Below, piece after piece: positions 16,888 to 25,188 of a stretch of DNA of 64,000 nucleotides; within the stretch, counting starts at the first letter, position 1; each line of letters opens with the position of its first letter. The DNA lies in NCBI RefSeq assembly GCF_027533625.1, contig NZ_JAQAGZ010000001.1, positions 186,001 to 250,000 of the forward strand, written 5' to 3'. The stretch comes from Paenibacillus gyeongsangnamensis (GTDB lineage: Bacteria; Bacillota; Bacilli; Paenibacillales; NBRC-103111). The position numbers and the translations under genes were made by a program. The notes beneath the pieces are model-generated. The model was given only the letters and a program-made list of their open reading frames with translations, did no database searches and was not told the DNA's origin.

Positions 16888-17056
16888 GGCCAGTCCCCCT
16901 TCGATCGTTTCTAAGTAGGGTACCCTGAGATCTGGGAATTATTCGTATTATTACCAAATTGAAGGCCCGAAGCAGATAGCTGCAGAGAACTTAAACCCCA
17001 AGAGCAACGATTCCGGCGAGGCGCTAGGGCGGGGGAGATGCCCCGGACCACGAGAA

Positions 17057-17098
17057 AAAGCAGACCGTATCCCTTCTTATCAGGGTTACGGTCTGCTT
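17057..17098 (-). terminator. Terminator of the MBL-ABC operon
   Basis: AAGCAGACCGTA and TACGGTCTGCTT pair around a short inner stem. On the minus strand the hairpin ends in CTTTTT, 57 bp after the stop of the MBL-fold gene. Confidence 0.8.
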
Positions 17099-17154
17099 GC
17101 GTTGCCTCCCGTCCGTTTTTAACAGCAGGATATTTACCCAGTTCGTGATCTGGT

Positions 17155-18573
17155 TCAGTTGGAGAAGTCGGTGGTTTGCACCGCCAGGAGAGAACGATTC
17201 TTCAGCACATAAGTTTGGCCGGACTCGGGGAGCAGCCGGACGCCGTTCAGGGGCTGAAGACGTTCGGGGTAGAAGCTGTGGAGCGGGATCAGAACGGCAG
17301 GATCAAGATAGTCCACCGTCCATTTCAGATGGCGCGCGGAAGCGTGTCCCGACACCCGATGCGACTCAAAGGACATGCCGGCCCGCTCGACAAACTGCAG
17401 CAGCCGCTCATACGACGGATCGTAGGAGCCGAGCGGCGTTCCGTCGGAATGGATGAACAAGCCGCCTCCGGTGTTCAAATCGAGCAGCTCCAGCAAATGG
17501 CGGTACTCGTTCTGCACGAAGTATCCGGAAGGGGAAAGGTTGATTTCATCCGCGGATATCCGTTTAAACTGCTGAAGAACCGTGGTCTGCCAGTCGTAAA
17601 GCTTTTCCTCTTGGAGCTGGCGGAGGAAACCGGAGGATGCATAGACGAGAGCGTCCGTGAGGCCCGTATGCTTATAGAGCAGGTATGCCGTGGCAGGCTC
17701 AAGCACGAGCGTGCGTCCGACCTCCCGTGCAGCCTGAACCATCGTTCGCAGCCGGCCGATATTCCGGTGGTACACGTTGAATACGGCTAGGCCCTCCGAC
17801 CCTTGCAGGGCGGCGGCGATGCGGGACGGCAGCGTCAATTCGGTGGCCTCCGGCAGGACCAGGTCTCCCGTCAGCTCGCCCATGGAGCCGTCGGCGTCCG
17901 GTTCCCACAGCATCGTGCCTTCGATGATCAGGGCGTCCAAGCCCATGGCTTTGGCCGTGGAGAGGCTTTGCTTGGTCAGCTCCTGATCGAATCCGTGAAA
18001 GCGCAGATCCCCCGTATAAAACACGCATCCGTCCGGCGTGCGGATATGGAAGCCGCAAGCTCCCGGAACGCAGTGGTCCATCGGCAGAGCCGTCACCTCG
18101 ATCTCGCCGACCCGGACAGGCTTGTGCAGTGCCATAGACTGATAATCTCTATTGCCGGGGACGCCCTCGCCGATCTCGTTCAGGGAGGCGTACAGCTTGG
18201 CCGATTCCTCCGAGAGGTAAACCGGTATCGACGGAGCAACGAGTCCCATGACCGACATATGATCCAGGTGAAGATGGGAAATAAACACAGCCGTTTCCAG
18301 ATCGGACCGCTCCGACGGAACGTGGTTCATCCCCCGGGGCAGCTCATGCCCTGCGTACAGCCCGCCGATCTCAGGCAGAATGCCAAGCTTAAGGTAATCG
18401 TGCACCAGCTTCGGCTCCCGCTTCCGTACCTCGTGATCCGCAAGGGGCGATGCGCCCAAGAAAGGCGTGCCGAAATCGAATACGATCCGGGCCCGGCCGT
18501 ACTCTATCGTAATGATGGTTCCTCCGATCGTCCGCAGACCGGCCCAGAACCGGATTTTCGTTTCATTCGTCAT
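17155..18573 (-). CDS. Metallo-beta-lactamase-fold hydrolase in sugar ABC operon
   Basis: 472 residues. The zinc motif S-H-L-H-L-D-H-M (residues about 99-106) is complete. Later metal ligands fit P-M-D-H-C-V-P-G, Y-T-G-D-L-R-F-H-G and the C-terminal S-G-H-A and P-L-H-S-F, the arrangement of the RNase J/beta-CASP-like branch (exonuclease, mRNA 3' processing or diesterase folds). AAGGAGG precedes the ATG. It is the last gene after ATPase, two permeases and binding protein, all on one strand, with a 103-bp gap to the binding-protein gene. The context suggests it processes the imported compound or a signal, but an RNA or DNA substrate is possible. Confidence 0.8.
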   Translation of the reverse strand: MTNETKIRFWAGLRTIGGTIITIEYGRARIVFDFGTPFLGASPLADHEVRKREPKLVHDYLKLGILPEIGGLYAGHELPRGMNHVPSERSDLETAVFISHLHLDHMSVMGLVAPSIPVYLSEESAKLYASLNEIGEGVPGNRDYQSMALHKPVRVGEIEVTALPMDHCVPGACGFHIRTPDGCVFYTGDLRFHGFDQELTKQSLSTAKAMGLDALIIEGTMLWEPDADGSMGELTGDLVLPEATELTLPSRIAAALQGSEGLAVFNVYHRNIGRLRTMVQAAREVGRTLVLEPATAYLLYKHTGLTDALVYASSGFLRQLQEEKLYDWQTTVLQQFKRISADEINLSPSGYFVQNEYRHLLELLDLNTGGGLFIHSDGTPLGSYDPSYERLLQFVERAGMSFESHRVSGHASARHLKWTVDYLDPAVLIPLHSFYPERLQPLNGVRLLPESGQTYVLKNRSLLAVQTTDFSN

Positions 18574-18676
18574 ATCAGTGCAACCTCCTTAAAGGTAAAA
18601 AAGAAGGGCCGGGAGGCCGGACTTCGGCTGCGCCGACCTTCTGGCCATAGAATCCCGTCCCTCCTGTGCGCTTCGG

Positions 18677-20017
18677 TTATTTCTGCGCCTTGCCTTTTTC
18701 CAGTGCTGCGTTCGCCGCCTTCTCCGCGTCGGCCAAGCCTTGCTCGACGGTTTTTTGATTATGCAGCACGGCGTCGACTTCCTTCATGACGTCGTTCTTC
18801 ATCGTCGTCGAGCCGGCCATCCGCGGGTAGAAGAACCCGGCGTCCAGCTGCTTCGCGGCTACGCCTTGCTTCGGATTTTTGGCGACGAAGTCTTTGTACT
18901 CCTGACTGTCGTTCGCCGTCGTGCGGACCGGCAGATAGCCTGTCTTCATGGCCCAATAAGCGGTATTTTCTTTATTGATCAAGAACTTGATGTACTGCCA
19001 TGCGGCCAATTTCTGCTCGTCGCTTACGCCGCTGGTGAAGACGGAGACGTTCGTTCCTTGAATGACGGCCGCCGCTTTCTTATCCTTCGGAAGCACCGCC
19101 ACGTCCCAATCGAATTTCCCGCCTACCCCTTTGTCGACGAAGCTGAGGCCCGCGGAGGAACCGATATACATGGCTACGTCGCCGCGTCCGAACGGATCGG
19201 ACATGAACTTGTCTTCGCCTGCCGTACGTCCAGTGCCGTCTTTGATGAAGCCGTAAATATAGTCGAGCGCCCGCTTGCCTTCAGGCGAGTTGAACTTGAC
19301 CTTCAGCGCTTTCTCATCGATAAATTCGCCGCCGGCCTGCAGCACAAAGCTCTGCAGATCCATGCCGACGGAGTTCTCGAAGCCCATGCCGAGCGTCTTG
19401 CCTTGCGTCAGTTTCTTGGCCGCGTCCTTCACTTCGTCCCAAGTCGTCGGCACTTTAAGGCCGGCCTTGTCAAGCAGTGTTTTGTTGTAGAACAAGACGT
19501 TCGTGCTCTTGTTGAAAGGCAGACTGTAGTATTTGCCGTCCCACAGGTTGTCGTCGCGGAACACTTTGGAGATGTCGTTCAGCTCATCCTTCGACCAGCC
19601 GTACTTGGCGTCGTTGATGTATGGCGTGAGATCGGTTACCAGATCGTTGCTGATGAAATCGGTGTTCCAGTCCTCGTAGGTTTGGGCCAGCGTAGGCGAT
19701 TTGCCGGCTTTGGCGGCAGCCGTCAGCTTCTGCTGCAGGTCGCTGTAGTTTCCTTGAGTGACAAGCTTTACTTTAATGTTCGGATTTGCTTTGGTGAAAT
19801 CGTCGGTAATTTTCTTCAGCGCTTCTTCCTGCGCACCGGTCATCGCATGCCAGAATTCGATCTCGACCTGCTTGCCTTCAATGCTCGTCGCGATTCCTTT
19901 GCTCGCCGCCGGAGCTGCCGCACCGCCGTCCTTTGCCGCGTCTTTGGTGCCGCTGCTGCAGGCCGAAGCCGTTACCGCTACTGTTCCTGCCAAGAGTACC
20001 GTTAACCATTTTTTCAT
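18677..20017 (-). CDS. UgpB/MalE-type sugar-binding lipoprotein
   Basis: 446 residues from the ATG at 20017, where GGAGGGTC is correctly spaced; an upstream ATG (20035) overlaps that site. Lipoprotein signal with lipobox A-S-A-C at residues about 18-21. The mature head E-I-E-F-W-H-A-M-T-G-A-Q-E-E-A-L resembles UgpB; later T-G-Y-L-P-V-R is also a family trait. It captures a sugar or glycerol-phosphate outside the membrane and hands it to the permeases encoded upstream at 20127-21857. Substrate not determined. Confidence 0.9.
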   Translation of the reverse strand: MKKWLTVLLAGTVAVTASACSSGTKDAAKDGGAAAPAASKGIATSIEGKQVEIEFWHAMTGAQEEALKKITDDFTKANPNIKVKLVTQGNYSDLQQKLTAAAKAGKSPTLAQTYEDWNTDFISNDLVTDLTPYINDAKYGWSKDELNDISKVFRDDNLWDGKYYSLPFNKSTNVLFYNKTLLDKAGLKVPTTWDEVKDAAKKLTQGKTLGMGFENSVGMDLQSFVLQAGGEFIDEKALKVKFNSPEGKRALDYIYGFIKDGTGRTAGEDKFMSDPFGRGDVAMYIGSSAGLSFVDKGVGGKFDWDVAVLPKDKKAAAVIQGTNVSVFTSGVSDEQKLAAWQYIKFLINKENTAYWAMKTGYLPVRTTANDSQEYKDFVAKNPKQGVAAKQLDAGFFYPRMAGSTTMKNDVMKEVDAVLHNQKTVEQGLADAEKAANAALEKGKAQK

Positions 20018-20044
20018 GAAAAGTTGACCCTCCATCTAAATAGT

Positions 20045-20058
20045 TGAAAGTGATAGCA
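20045..20058 (-). promoter_or_regulatory. cre-like site before binding protein
   Basis: TGAAAGTGATAGCA matches TGWAANCGNTNWCA at 12 of 14. It lies between the MalG-type permease gene and the binding-protein gene. An internal promoter or mRNA-end role is as likely as CcpA control. Confidence 0.3.
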
Positions 20059-20126
20059 TTACGATTTCCTTGGATTACAGACTTCCGGAACGGGTGTGCG
20101 CATCACCGCCTTTAAAGAGATTGCGG

Positions 20127-20948
20127 CTAGCCCTTCAAGCCGCCGCGCGAAATGCCCTCGATCAAATACCGCTCGAATACTAGGTAGAGGAGGAGCATCG
20201 GAACTACGATCATGGCCGAAGCGGCCATAAGCAGCTCATAGTCCGTGCCGGCCTCGGTCGTAAAGGAGGTCAGCCCGACGGGGAGCGTGCGCATTTCCTT
20301 CGTATTGGTTACGATGAGCGGCCACAGAAAAGCGTTCCAGCTGCCGATGGCCTTGAATAAAACGACGGTTACGAGCGCCGGTTTGGCGAGGGGCACCATG
20401 ATGTTCCACAAATATTTGAAATCGCCGCTTCCGTCGATCCTCGCCGCATAGTACAGCTGGACCGGAATGCTCAAGAAATATTGCCGCAGCAGGAAAATCG
20501 CAAACATGCTCGCAAGCCAGGGAACGATCAGCGCTTCATAGCGGTCGATCCATCCCAGCTGGGAGAGCGTGACGTAATTCGGGATGAGCAGCACCTCTCC
20601 AGGCACCATCATCGTGCCGAGCAGAATCGTGAACAGCAGATCCCGCCCATAGAAGCGCAACCGGGAAAAAGCGAAGGCGGCGAGAATCGTCGTAATCAAT
20701 TCCCCGATCGTGGAAACCACGGTCACGATGACGCTGTTCAGCAGGTATTGCGAGAAAGACGCCATGCTCCACGCCTTGGCATAATTCGTCACGTTCAGCG
20801 CTGCCGGCAGCCACTTGGGCGGCATGACCATCACCTCGGACGGCGACTTCAGAGAGGTTGAGAGCATCCAGAGAAACGGCAGCACCATCAAGACTCCGCC
20901 GATGGACAGAAGCGCGTACAGCAGCCCGGAGAGCCATTTGTTCGACAT
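20127..20948 (-). CDS. Sugar ABC permease, MalG/UgpE type
   Basis: 273 residues, six helices. The EAA loop reads Y-Y-A-A-R-I-D-G-S-G-D-F-K-Y-L-W-N-I-M-V-P-L-A-K-P-type, the docking site for the ATPase. P-F-L-W-M-L-S-T-S-L-K near the N-terminus is typical of MalG-type proteins. GGAAAGGAGCG precedes the ATG. It forms the channel with the permease encoded 18 bp upstream. Cell membrane. Confidence 0.95.
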   Translation of the reverse strand: MSNKWLSGLLYALLSIGGVLMVLPFLWMLSTSLKSPSEVMVMPPKWLPAALNVTNYAKAWSMASFSQYLLNSVIVTVVSTIGELITTILAAFAFSRLRFYGRDLLFTILLGTMMVPGEVLLIPNYVTLSQLGWIDRYEALIVPWLASMFAIFLLRQYFLSIPVQLYYAARIDGSGDFKYLWNIMVPLAKPALVTVVLFKAIGSWNAFLWPLIVTNTKEMRTLPVGLTSFTTEAGTDYELLMAASAMIVVPMLLLYLVFERYLIEGISRGGLKG

Positions 20949-20966
20949 GGGAATTCGCTCCTTTCC

Positions 20967-21857
20967 TTAGTAATGGACCCGTTTACGTCCGATCCACAGC
21001 TGGATCAGCGTGAAGACGAAGGTAACGAAGAAAAGAGCGTAGGCTGCTGCCGCTGCAATACCGTACTGGTATTCGCCGTTGAACTTCTGATAAATGTAAT
21101 AGACGATCGTCAGCGCGCTCTGTGCCGGACCGGGCCGCGCTCCGAACAGCGAGTAGACCTCGTCGAAAATTTTAAAGGAAGCGATCATCGAAATGACCGT
21201 GATGAAGAAGGTGGTCGGCGACAGCAGAGGCACCGTAATATGCCAGAACCGGCGCCACTTCGGCGCACCGTCGATGCGGGCCGCCTGCAAGTACTGCGTG
21301 CCCACGTTCTGCAGCCCGGCGAGGAACAGCACCACATTGTACCCGAGTCCCTTCCATACGCTCAGCAGGATGAGGGAGGGCATCGCCCAATGCGGATCGT
21401 TCAGCCAGTTGACCGGCTGAATGCCCGCGAAGCTGAGGAGATAGTTCATCAAGCCGTAATCATGATGGAAGATCCAGCGCCAGACGATGGAGACGGCCAC
21501 CATGGACGAAACGAAAGGCAGGAAGTAGACGGTCCGGAAAAACGATTTTCCCTTGCCGACGGCATTCAGCATCAGCGCGATGAGCAGCGAGATCGCAATC
21601 GTAAGAGGAACGGCCCCCAGCACGAAGATGATCGTATTCTTCATGGCGCGCCAGAAATCGGGGTCGTGCAAAATGAAGATATAATTATCGATGCCTCTGG
21701 CTTTTACAATATTTTTGTAGTAGTTGTATTTGGTGTAAAAGCTGACGTCGAACGATTTGAGGATTGGATAAAGGTGAAAGACGGACAGCACCGCAAGCGC
21801 CGGCAGCAAATACAGCAGCGCCTTGAGCGTACCGCCCCAAGTCGGTTGTTCCTTCAC
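20967..21857 (-). CDS. Sugar ABC permease, MalF/UgpA type
   Basis: 296 residues from the GTG at 21857, which follows GGGGAGGC and overlaps the stop of the ATPase gene (GTGA). Six or seven helices: L-L-Y-L-L-P-A-L-A-V-L-S-V-F first, R-T-V-Y-F-L-P-F-V-S-S-M-V-A-V-S in the middle. The EAA loop is L-Q-A-A-R-I-D-G-A-P-K-W-R-R-F-W-H-I-T-V-P. Partner of the MalG-type permease; both are served by the ATPase of the same operon. Confidence 0.95.
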   Translation of the reverse strand: MKEQPTWGGTLKALLYLLPALAVLSVFHLYPILKSFDVSFYTKYNYYKNIVKARGIDNYIFILHDPDFWRAMKNTIIFVLGAVPLTIAISLLIALMLNAVGKGKSFFRTVYFLPFVSSMVAVSIVWRWIFHHDYGLMNYLLSFAGIQPVNWLNDPHWAMPSLILLSVWKGLGYNVVLFLAGLQNVGTQYLQAARIDGAPKWRRFWHITVPLLSPTTFFITVISMIASFKIFDEVYSLFGARPGPAQSALTIVYYIYQKFNGEYQYGIAAAAAYALFFVTFVFTLIQLWIGRKRVHY

Positions 21858-22981
21858 GTTCCGGCAGCCTCCCCGCTTCGGAGCCCTAAGCGGACGCCGC
21901 TCTCCGCGTCGAACAGATGCAGCTTGGAGGCGTTCAAGGTGATGCCCACGCGGTCTCCCTGGCGGATGGCGGTATCGCTCGGCGCGATCAGCCGAATCAC
22001 GTGATCTCCGCTTGACACGCGGATCCAGCAATCCTTCCCTGCCAGCTCGATGTAGGTGATCTCGCCGGACAGATTGCCTTCCCCGGGCTCTGTGATCGAG
22101 CAGTCCTCCGGCCGGATGCCTAACGAAATCCGCTGCCCTTCCCTGAAGTGATGTTCGGCCAGGTCCATCGGCAGCGGCGCCGATGCACCCTCCACCCGAA
22201 GGGAGCGGCTGTCCGTATCGTACGAGCCGGAAAGCAGATTGATCCTCGGCATGCCGATGAATTCCGCTATGAAGCGGTTGGCCGGCGTACGGTAAATGTC
22301 CAGCGGAGCGGCATATTGCTGCAGCTTGCCTTGATCCATAAGCAGGATGCGGTCGGCAATGCTGAGCGCCTCTTCCTGATCGTGCGTGACGAACACGGTC
22401 GTGATGCCGATTTCACGCTGGATGCGGCGGATCTCCTCACGCATTTCCAGACGGAGCCTGGCGTCGAGGTTCGAGAGCGGCTCGTCCAGCAGGAGCAGCT
22501 TCGGCTCTTTGACCAGGGCGCGGGCGATCGCGACGCGCTGCTGCTGGCCGCCGGACAGCTGTCCCGGCTTCCGGTCCAGCAGGTGGCCGATCCGGACAAG
22601 CTCGGCCATATGCCGAGCCCGCTCGAGCGCTTCGCGCTTGGGCATTTTTTTCATTTTCAGCGGAAACAGAATATTCTGCAGCACCGTCATATGCGGGTAC
22701 AGCGCGTAATTTTGAAATACCATGCCGATCTGGCGGTGCTCCGGCTCGACGTGGTTGACCGGCTGGCCGTCGAAGCGGATCTGTCCGCCGGTAGGCTTAT
22801 ACAATCCCGCCAGCATGAAGAGCGTCGTGCTCTTGCCGCAGCCGCTCGGTCCGAGCAAAGCGACCAAATCGCCGCTTTCCATTACGGCATTCAGCTTGTC
22901 CACGGCAGGCTGATCTTGAAAGGACATTGTGATATCCATCAGCTCGATGCGCAGATGAATTCCCCCTATCTGGTGCAGCAT
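21854..22981 (-). CDS. ugpC: Sugar ABC transporter ATPase (UgpC/MsmX type)
   Basis: 375 residues. Walker A G-P-S-G-C-G-K-S-T-T, Q-loop N-Y-A-L-Y-P-H-M, signature L-S-G-G-Q-Q-Q-R-V-A-I-A-R-A, Walker B L-L-L-L-D-E-P-L-S-N-L-D and the H-loop V-T-H-D-Q-E-E-A are complete. A C-terminal OB-type regulatory domain starts at about residue 240. The start is doubtful: the ATG at 22981 has no ribosome site, whereas an AGGGGG at 22962-22967 is followed seven bases later by an in-frame CTG (22954). Unlike many Paenibacillus sugar systems, which share one ATPase elsewhere, this operon encodes its own. Confidence 0.93.
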   Translation of the reverse strand: MLHQIGGIHLRIELMDITMSFQDQPAVDKLNAVMESGDLVALLGPSGCGKSTTLFMLAGLYKPTGGQIRFDGQPVNHVEPEHRQIGMVFQNYALYPHMTVLQNILFPLKMKKMPKREALERARHMAELVRIGHLLDRKPGQLSGGQQQRVAIARALVKEPKLLLLDEPLSNLDARLRLEMREEIRRIQREIGITTVFVTHDQEEALSIADRILLMDQGKLQQYAAPLDIYRTPANRFIAEFIGMPRINLLSGSYDTDSRSLRVEGASAPLPMDLAEHHFREGQRISLGIRPEDCSITEPGEGNLSGEITYIELAGKDCWIRVSSGDHVIRLIAPSDTAIRQGDRVGITLNASKLHLFDAESGVRLGLRSGEAAGT

Positions 22982-23187
22982 GAATCATTTTGAAAACCTG
23001 TCAACTGCAAACAGCCTTCATTGTATCACTGGTTTATTTTCTTATCGTCAAGCTAGTGTAAAGGAAAAGTAAATGCAACGGGCGACTGGGGGCGGGAAGG
23101 GACAGAGTTTATTTCGGCATGAAAAATAGAGGCATTATCAGGGGGAGCCGGGAAGGAGAGTAGATGCGAACGTCGAATTACACATTA

Positions 23188-23201
23188 TGCAAACGTTAAC
23201 A
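23188..23201 (+). promoter_or_regulatory. Strong cre-like/LacI-type operator before tartrate dehydrogenase
   Basis: TGCAAACGTTAACA matches TGWAANCGNTNWCA at 13 of 14 and is close to a palindrome. It lies 58 bp upstream of the dehydrogenase start, within the divergent region shared with the ABC operon, so it could serve either side. Confidence 0.55.
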
Positions 23202-23259
23202 TAGGGATGGCGCCTTGAATGCGTCAAATTTTGCAGCCGATTGGAGAGGGGTTAGTCTA

Positions 23260-24318
23260 ATGGAAAAGTACGAAATCGCTGTCATTCCCGGCGACGGAAT
23301 CGGTCAAGAGGTCGTTCCCGCCGCGATCCGGGTATTGGAAGTCGCAGCCGATCTGCACGGAGGGCTTGCTTTTAAGTGGACGCATTTTCCATGGAATTGC
23401 GAGTACTACTTGCAGCACGGGCATATGATGCCGGAGGACGGGATCGCCACGCTGCGCGGTTTCGACCAAATCTTCCTGGGGGCGGTAGGTCTGCCGCAAT
23501 CGGTTCCGGATCATATTTCCCTGTGGGGGCTGCTGATCAAGATCCGGCGCGAAATGAAGCAAGCCATCAATGTCAGACCCGCAAAGCTGCTTCGGGGACT
23601 GCAGTCGCCGCTGCGGGAGCCGAACGATTTTGACCTGATCGTCGTGCGCGAGAATTCGGAAGGGGAGTACTCGGAGATCGGCGGCCGCATCCACAGCGGT
23701 GCGGATCAGATGGCGATCCAGAATGCGGTGTTCACCCGCAAAGGCACCGAGCGGGCGATGCGCTACGCCTTCGAGTTGGCCAAGTCCCGCAGGAATCATG
23801 TGACCAGCGCGACGAAATCCAACGGAATTTCCCACAGCATGCCGTTCTGGGACGATGTGTTTAAAGACGTCCGTTCCGGCTACGGGGTCACGGACACGGC
23901 GAGCATTCATATCGATGCGTTGGCCGCCTTCTTCGTGATGAAGCCGCACATGTTCGACGTGATCGTCGCCTCAAACCTGTTCGGCGATATATTGACCGAT
24001 TTGGGCGGAGCGATTATGGGCAGCATCGGCATCGCCCCGGCCGCCAACTTGAACGTGGAGCGGGAATATCCTTCGATGTTCGAGCCGGTACACGGCTCGG
24101 CGCCCGACATTGCAGGAAAGGGAATCGCCAATCCCATCGGACAAATCTGGACCGGCAAAATGATGCTCGATTTCCTGGGCTTCGGGGAGATCGGACAGCT
24201 GATTCTGGATGCGATTGAAGATACGCTTTCCGCGGGCATCAAGACGCCGGATCTCGGAGGACGCGCTACCACCGGGGAGATGACGGATGCGATTCTGCAG
24301 CATTTGAGAAAGCGCTAG
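23260..24318 (+). CDS. Tartrate dehydrogenase / D-malate dehydrogenase
   Basis: 352 residues from the ATG at 23260 (GGAGAGGGG upstream). A beta-decarboxylating dehydrogenase: V-I-P-G-D-G-I-G-Q-E-V, V-R-E-N-S-E-G-E-Y-S, T-S-A-T-K-S-N-G-I-S-H and E-P-V-H-G-S-A-P-D-I-A-G-K-G. The H-M-M-P and S-A-T-K-S-N-G segments are those of TtuC/DmlA rather than isopropylmalate dehydrogenase LeuB. It oxidises tartrate or D-malate with NAD, Mg or Mn-dependent. Monocistronic; a cre-like site precedes it. The exact acid needs assay. Confidence 0.88.
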   Translation: MEKYEIAVIPGDGIGQEVVPAAIRVLEVAADLHGGLAFKWTHFPWNCEYYLQHGHMMPEDGIATLRGFDQIFLGAVGLPQSVPDHISLWGLLIKIRREMKQAINVRPAKLLRGLQSPLREPNDFDLIVVRENSEGEYSEIGGRIHSGADQMAIQNAVFTRKGTERAMRYAFELAKSRRNHVTSATKSNGISHSMPFWDDVFKDVRSGYGVTDTASIHIDALAAFFVMKPHMFDVIVASNLFGDILTDLGGAIMGSIGIAPAANLNVEREYPSMFEPVHGSAPDIAGKGIANPIGQIWTGKMMLDFLGFGEIGQLILDAIEDTLSAGIKTPDLGGRATTGEMTDAILQHLRKR

Positions 24319-24523
24319 CATTTGTGCGGGTTCAGGAGAGCTCCGCTTGCGGGACAGCCCCGGAAGCGGAGCCGCTCCGGCAGGAATGGAACCGCTTTCT
24401 CCTATGGTTGGGGCTTCCTGCATTACCATCATTTCATCAAGGTGGAGCCTATTTTTCCATGGTACAGTAAGGCTAGGTAGTCGTATGATACCAAATATGG
24501 AAAAAGGGATGTGTACCGCATCA

Positions 24524-25003
24524 ATGAAAAAAGCACTGATCCTTACAGCCGTTTCCTTCTCCCTGTTGTTCTCCGCTGCCTCCGTAAGTCTGCCCGGGTC
24601 CGCTTCCGCCGCTGAAATCTATGCTACCCACGGCGACAGCATCGTGAGCACGGCCACATCCTATATCGGCAAAGTCCGGTACCACTTCGGCACTCGGGAC
24701 TCGCAGCATCTGGTGTTCGACTGCTCTTCCTTCACTCAGTTCGTCTTCAAGCAGAACGGAATCAATATTCCATGGGGCTCCAGCGCGCAAACGAGATTCG
24801 GAACACCGGTGAACAGCAAGTCGCAGCTGAGCATCGGAGATTTGGTCATGTTTAGCGTGAGTACGCTCGGACGGATCAATCATGTCGGCATTTATATCGG
24901 AAACGGCAAATTCATCAGCAACGTACCGAGCTCCGGCGTCGTCATCTCCGACCTGAACTCCGGTTATTGGGGAAGCCGTTTCATTACGGGGCGGCATTAT
25001 TAA
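24524..25003 (+). CDS. Secreted NlpC/P60 cell-wall peptidase
   Basis: 159 residues. Sec signal peptide (residues 1-29: K-K-A-L-I-L-T-A-V-S-F-S-L-L-F, cleavage after A-S-A). The mature part is a single NlpC/P60 domain: F-D-C-S-S-F-T-Q-F-V-F holds the catalytic Cys, S-I-G-D-L-V-M-F is the conserved core and N-H-V-G-I-Y-I-G-N-G-K-F holds the His. It cuts peptide stems of peptidoglycan; no LysM or SH3 anchor is attached. The start is not certain, as an in-frame ATG at 24509 is also possible. Confidence 0.9.
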   Translation: MKKALILTAVSFSLLFSAASVSLPGSASAAEIYATHGDSIVSTATSYIGKVRYHFGTRDSQHLVFDCSSFTQFVFKQNGINIPWGSSAQTRFGTPVNSKSQLSIGDLVMFSVSTLGRINHVGIYIGNGKFISNVPSSGVVISDLNSGYWGSRFITGRHY

Positions 25004-25034
25004 TGCTTACATAGAATCATAAGGAACACGCTAA

Positions 25035-25068
25035 AGCTCCGGAGATCATCTCTTCGGAGTTTATTTTT
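25035..25068 (+). terminator. Terminator after NlpC/P60 gene
   Basis: CTCCGGAGA and TCTTCGGAG pair around TCATC; TTTATTTTT follows. Confidence 0.8.
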
Positions 25069-25073
25069 AACGT

Positions 25074-25125
25074 TATAGAAAGTTTAAGTTCGCTAAAGCG
25101 CTAAAGCGGACTGCAACTTTCTATA
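25074..25125. repeat. Inverted repeat between two terminators
   Basis: TATAGAAAGTT and AACTTTCTATA flank a GC-containing segment with two CGCTAAAG steps. It is followed at 25168-25192 by ACTCC-GATAA-GGAGT plus TTTTTC, a second terminator-like hairpin on the plus strand. No coding sequence lies here. Confidence 0.55.
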
Positions 25126-25188
25126 CCAAGAAAAATTACCTCTAAAAACGGTCTGGCTGCTTTGAAGGACTCCGATAAGGAGTTTTTC

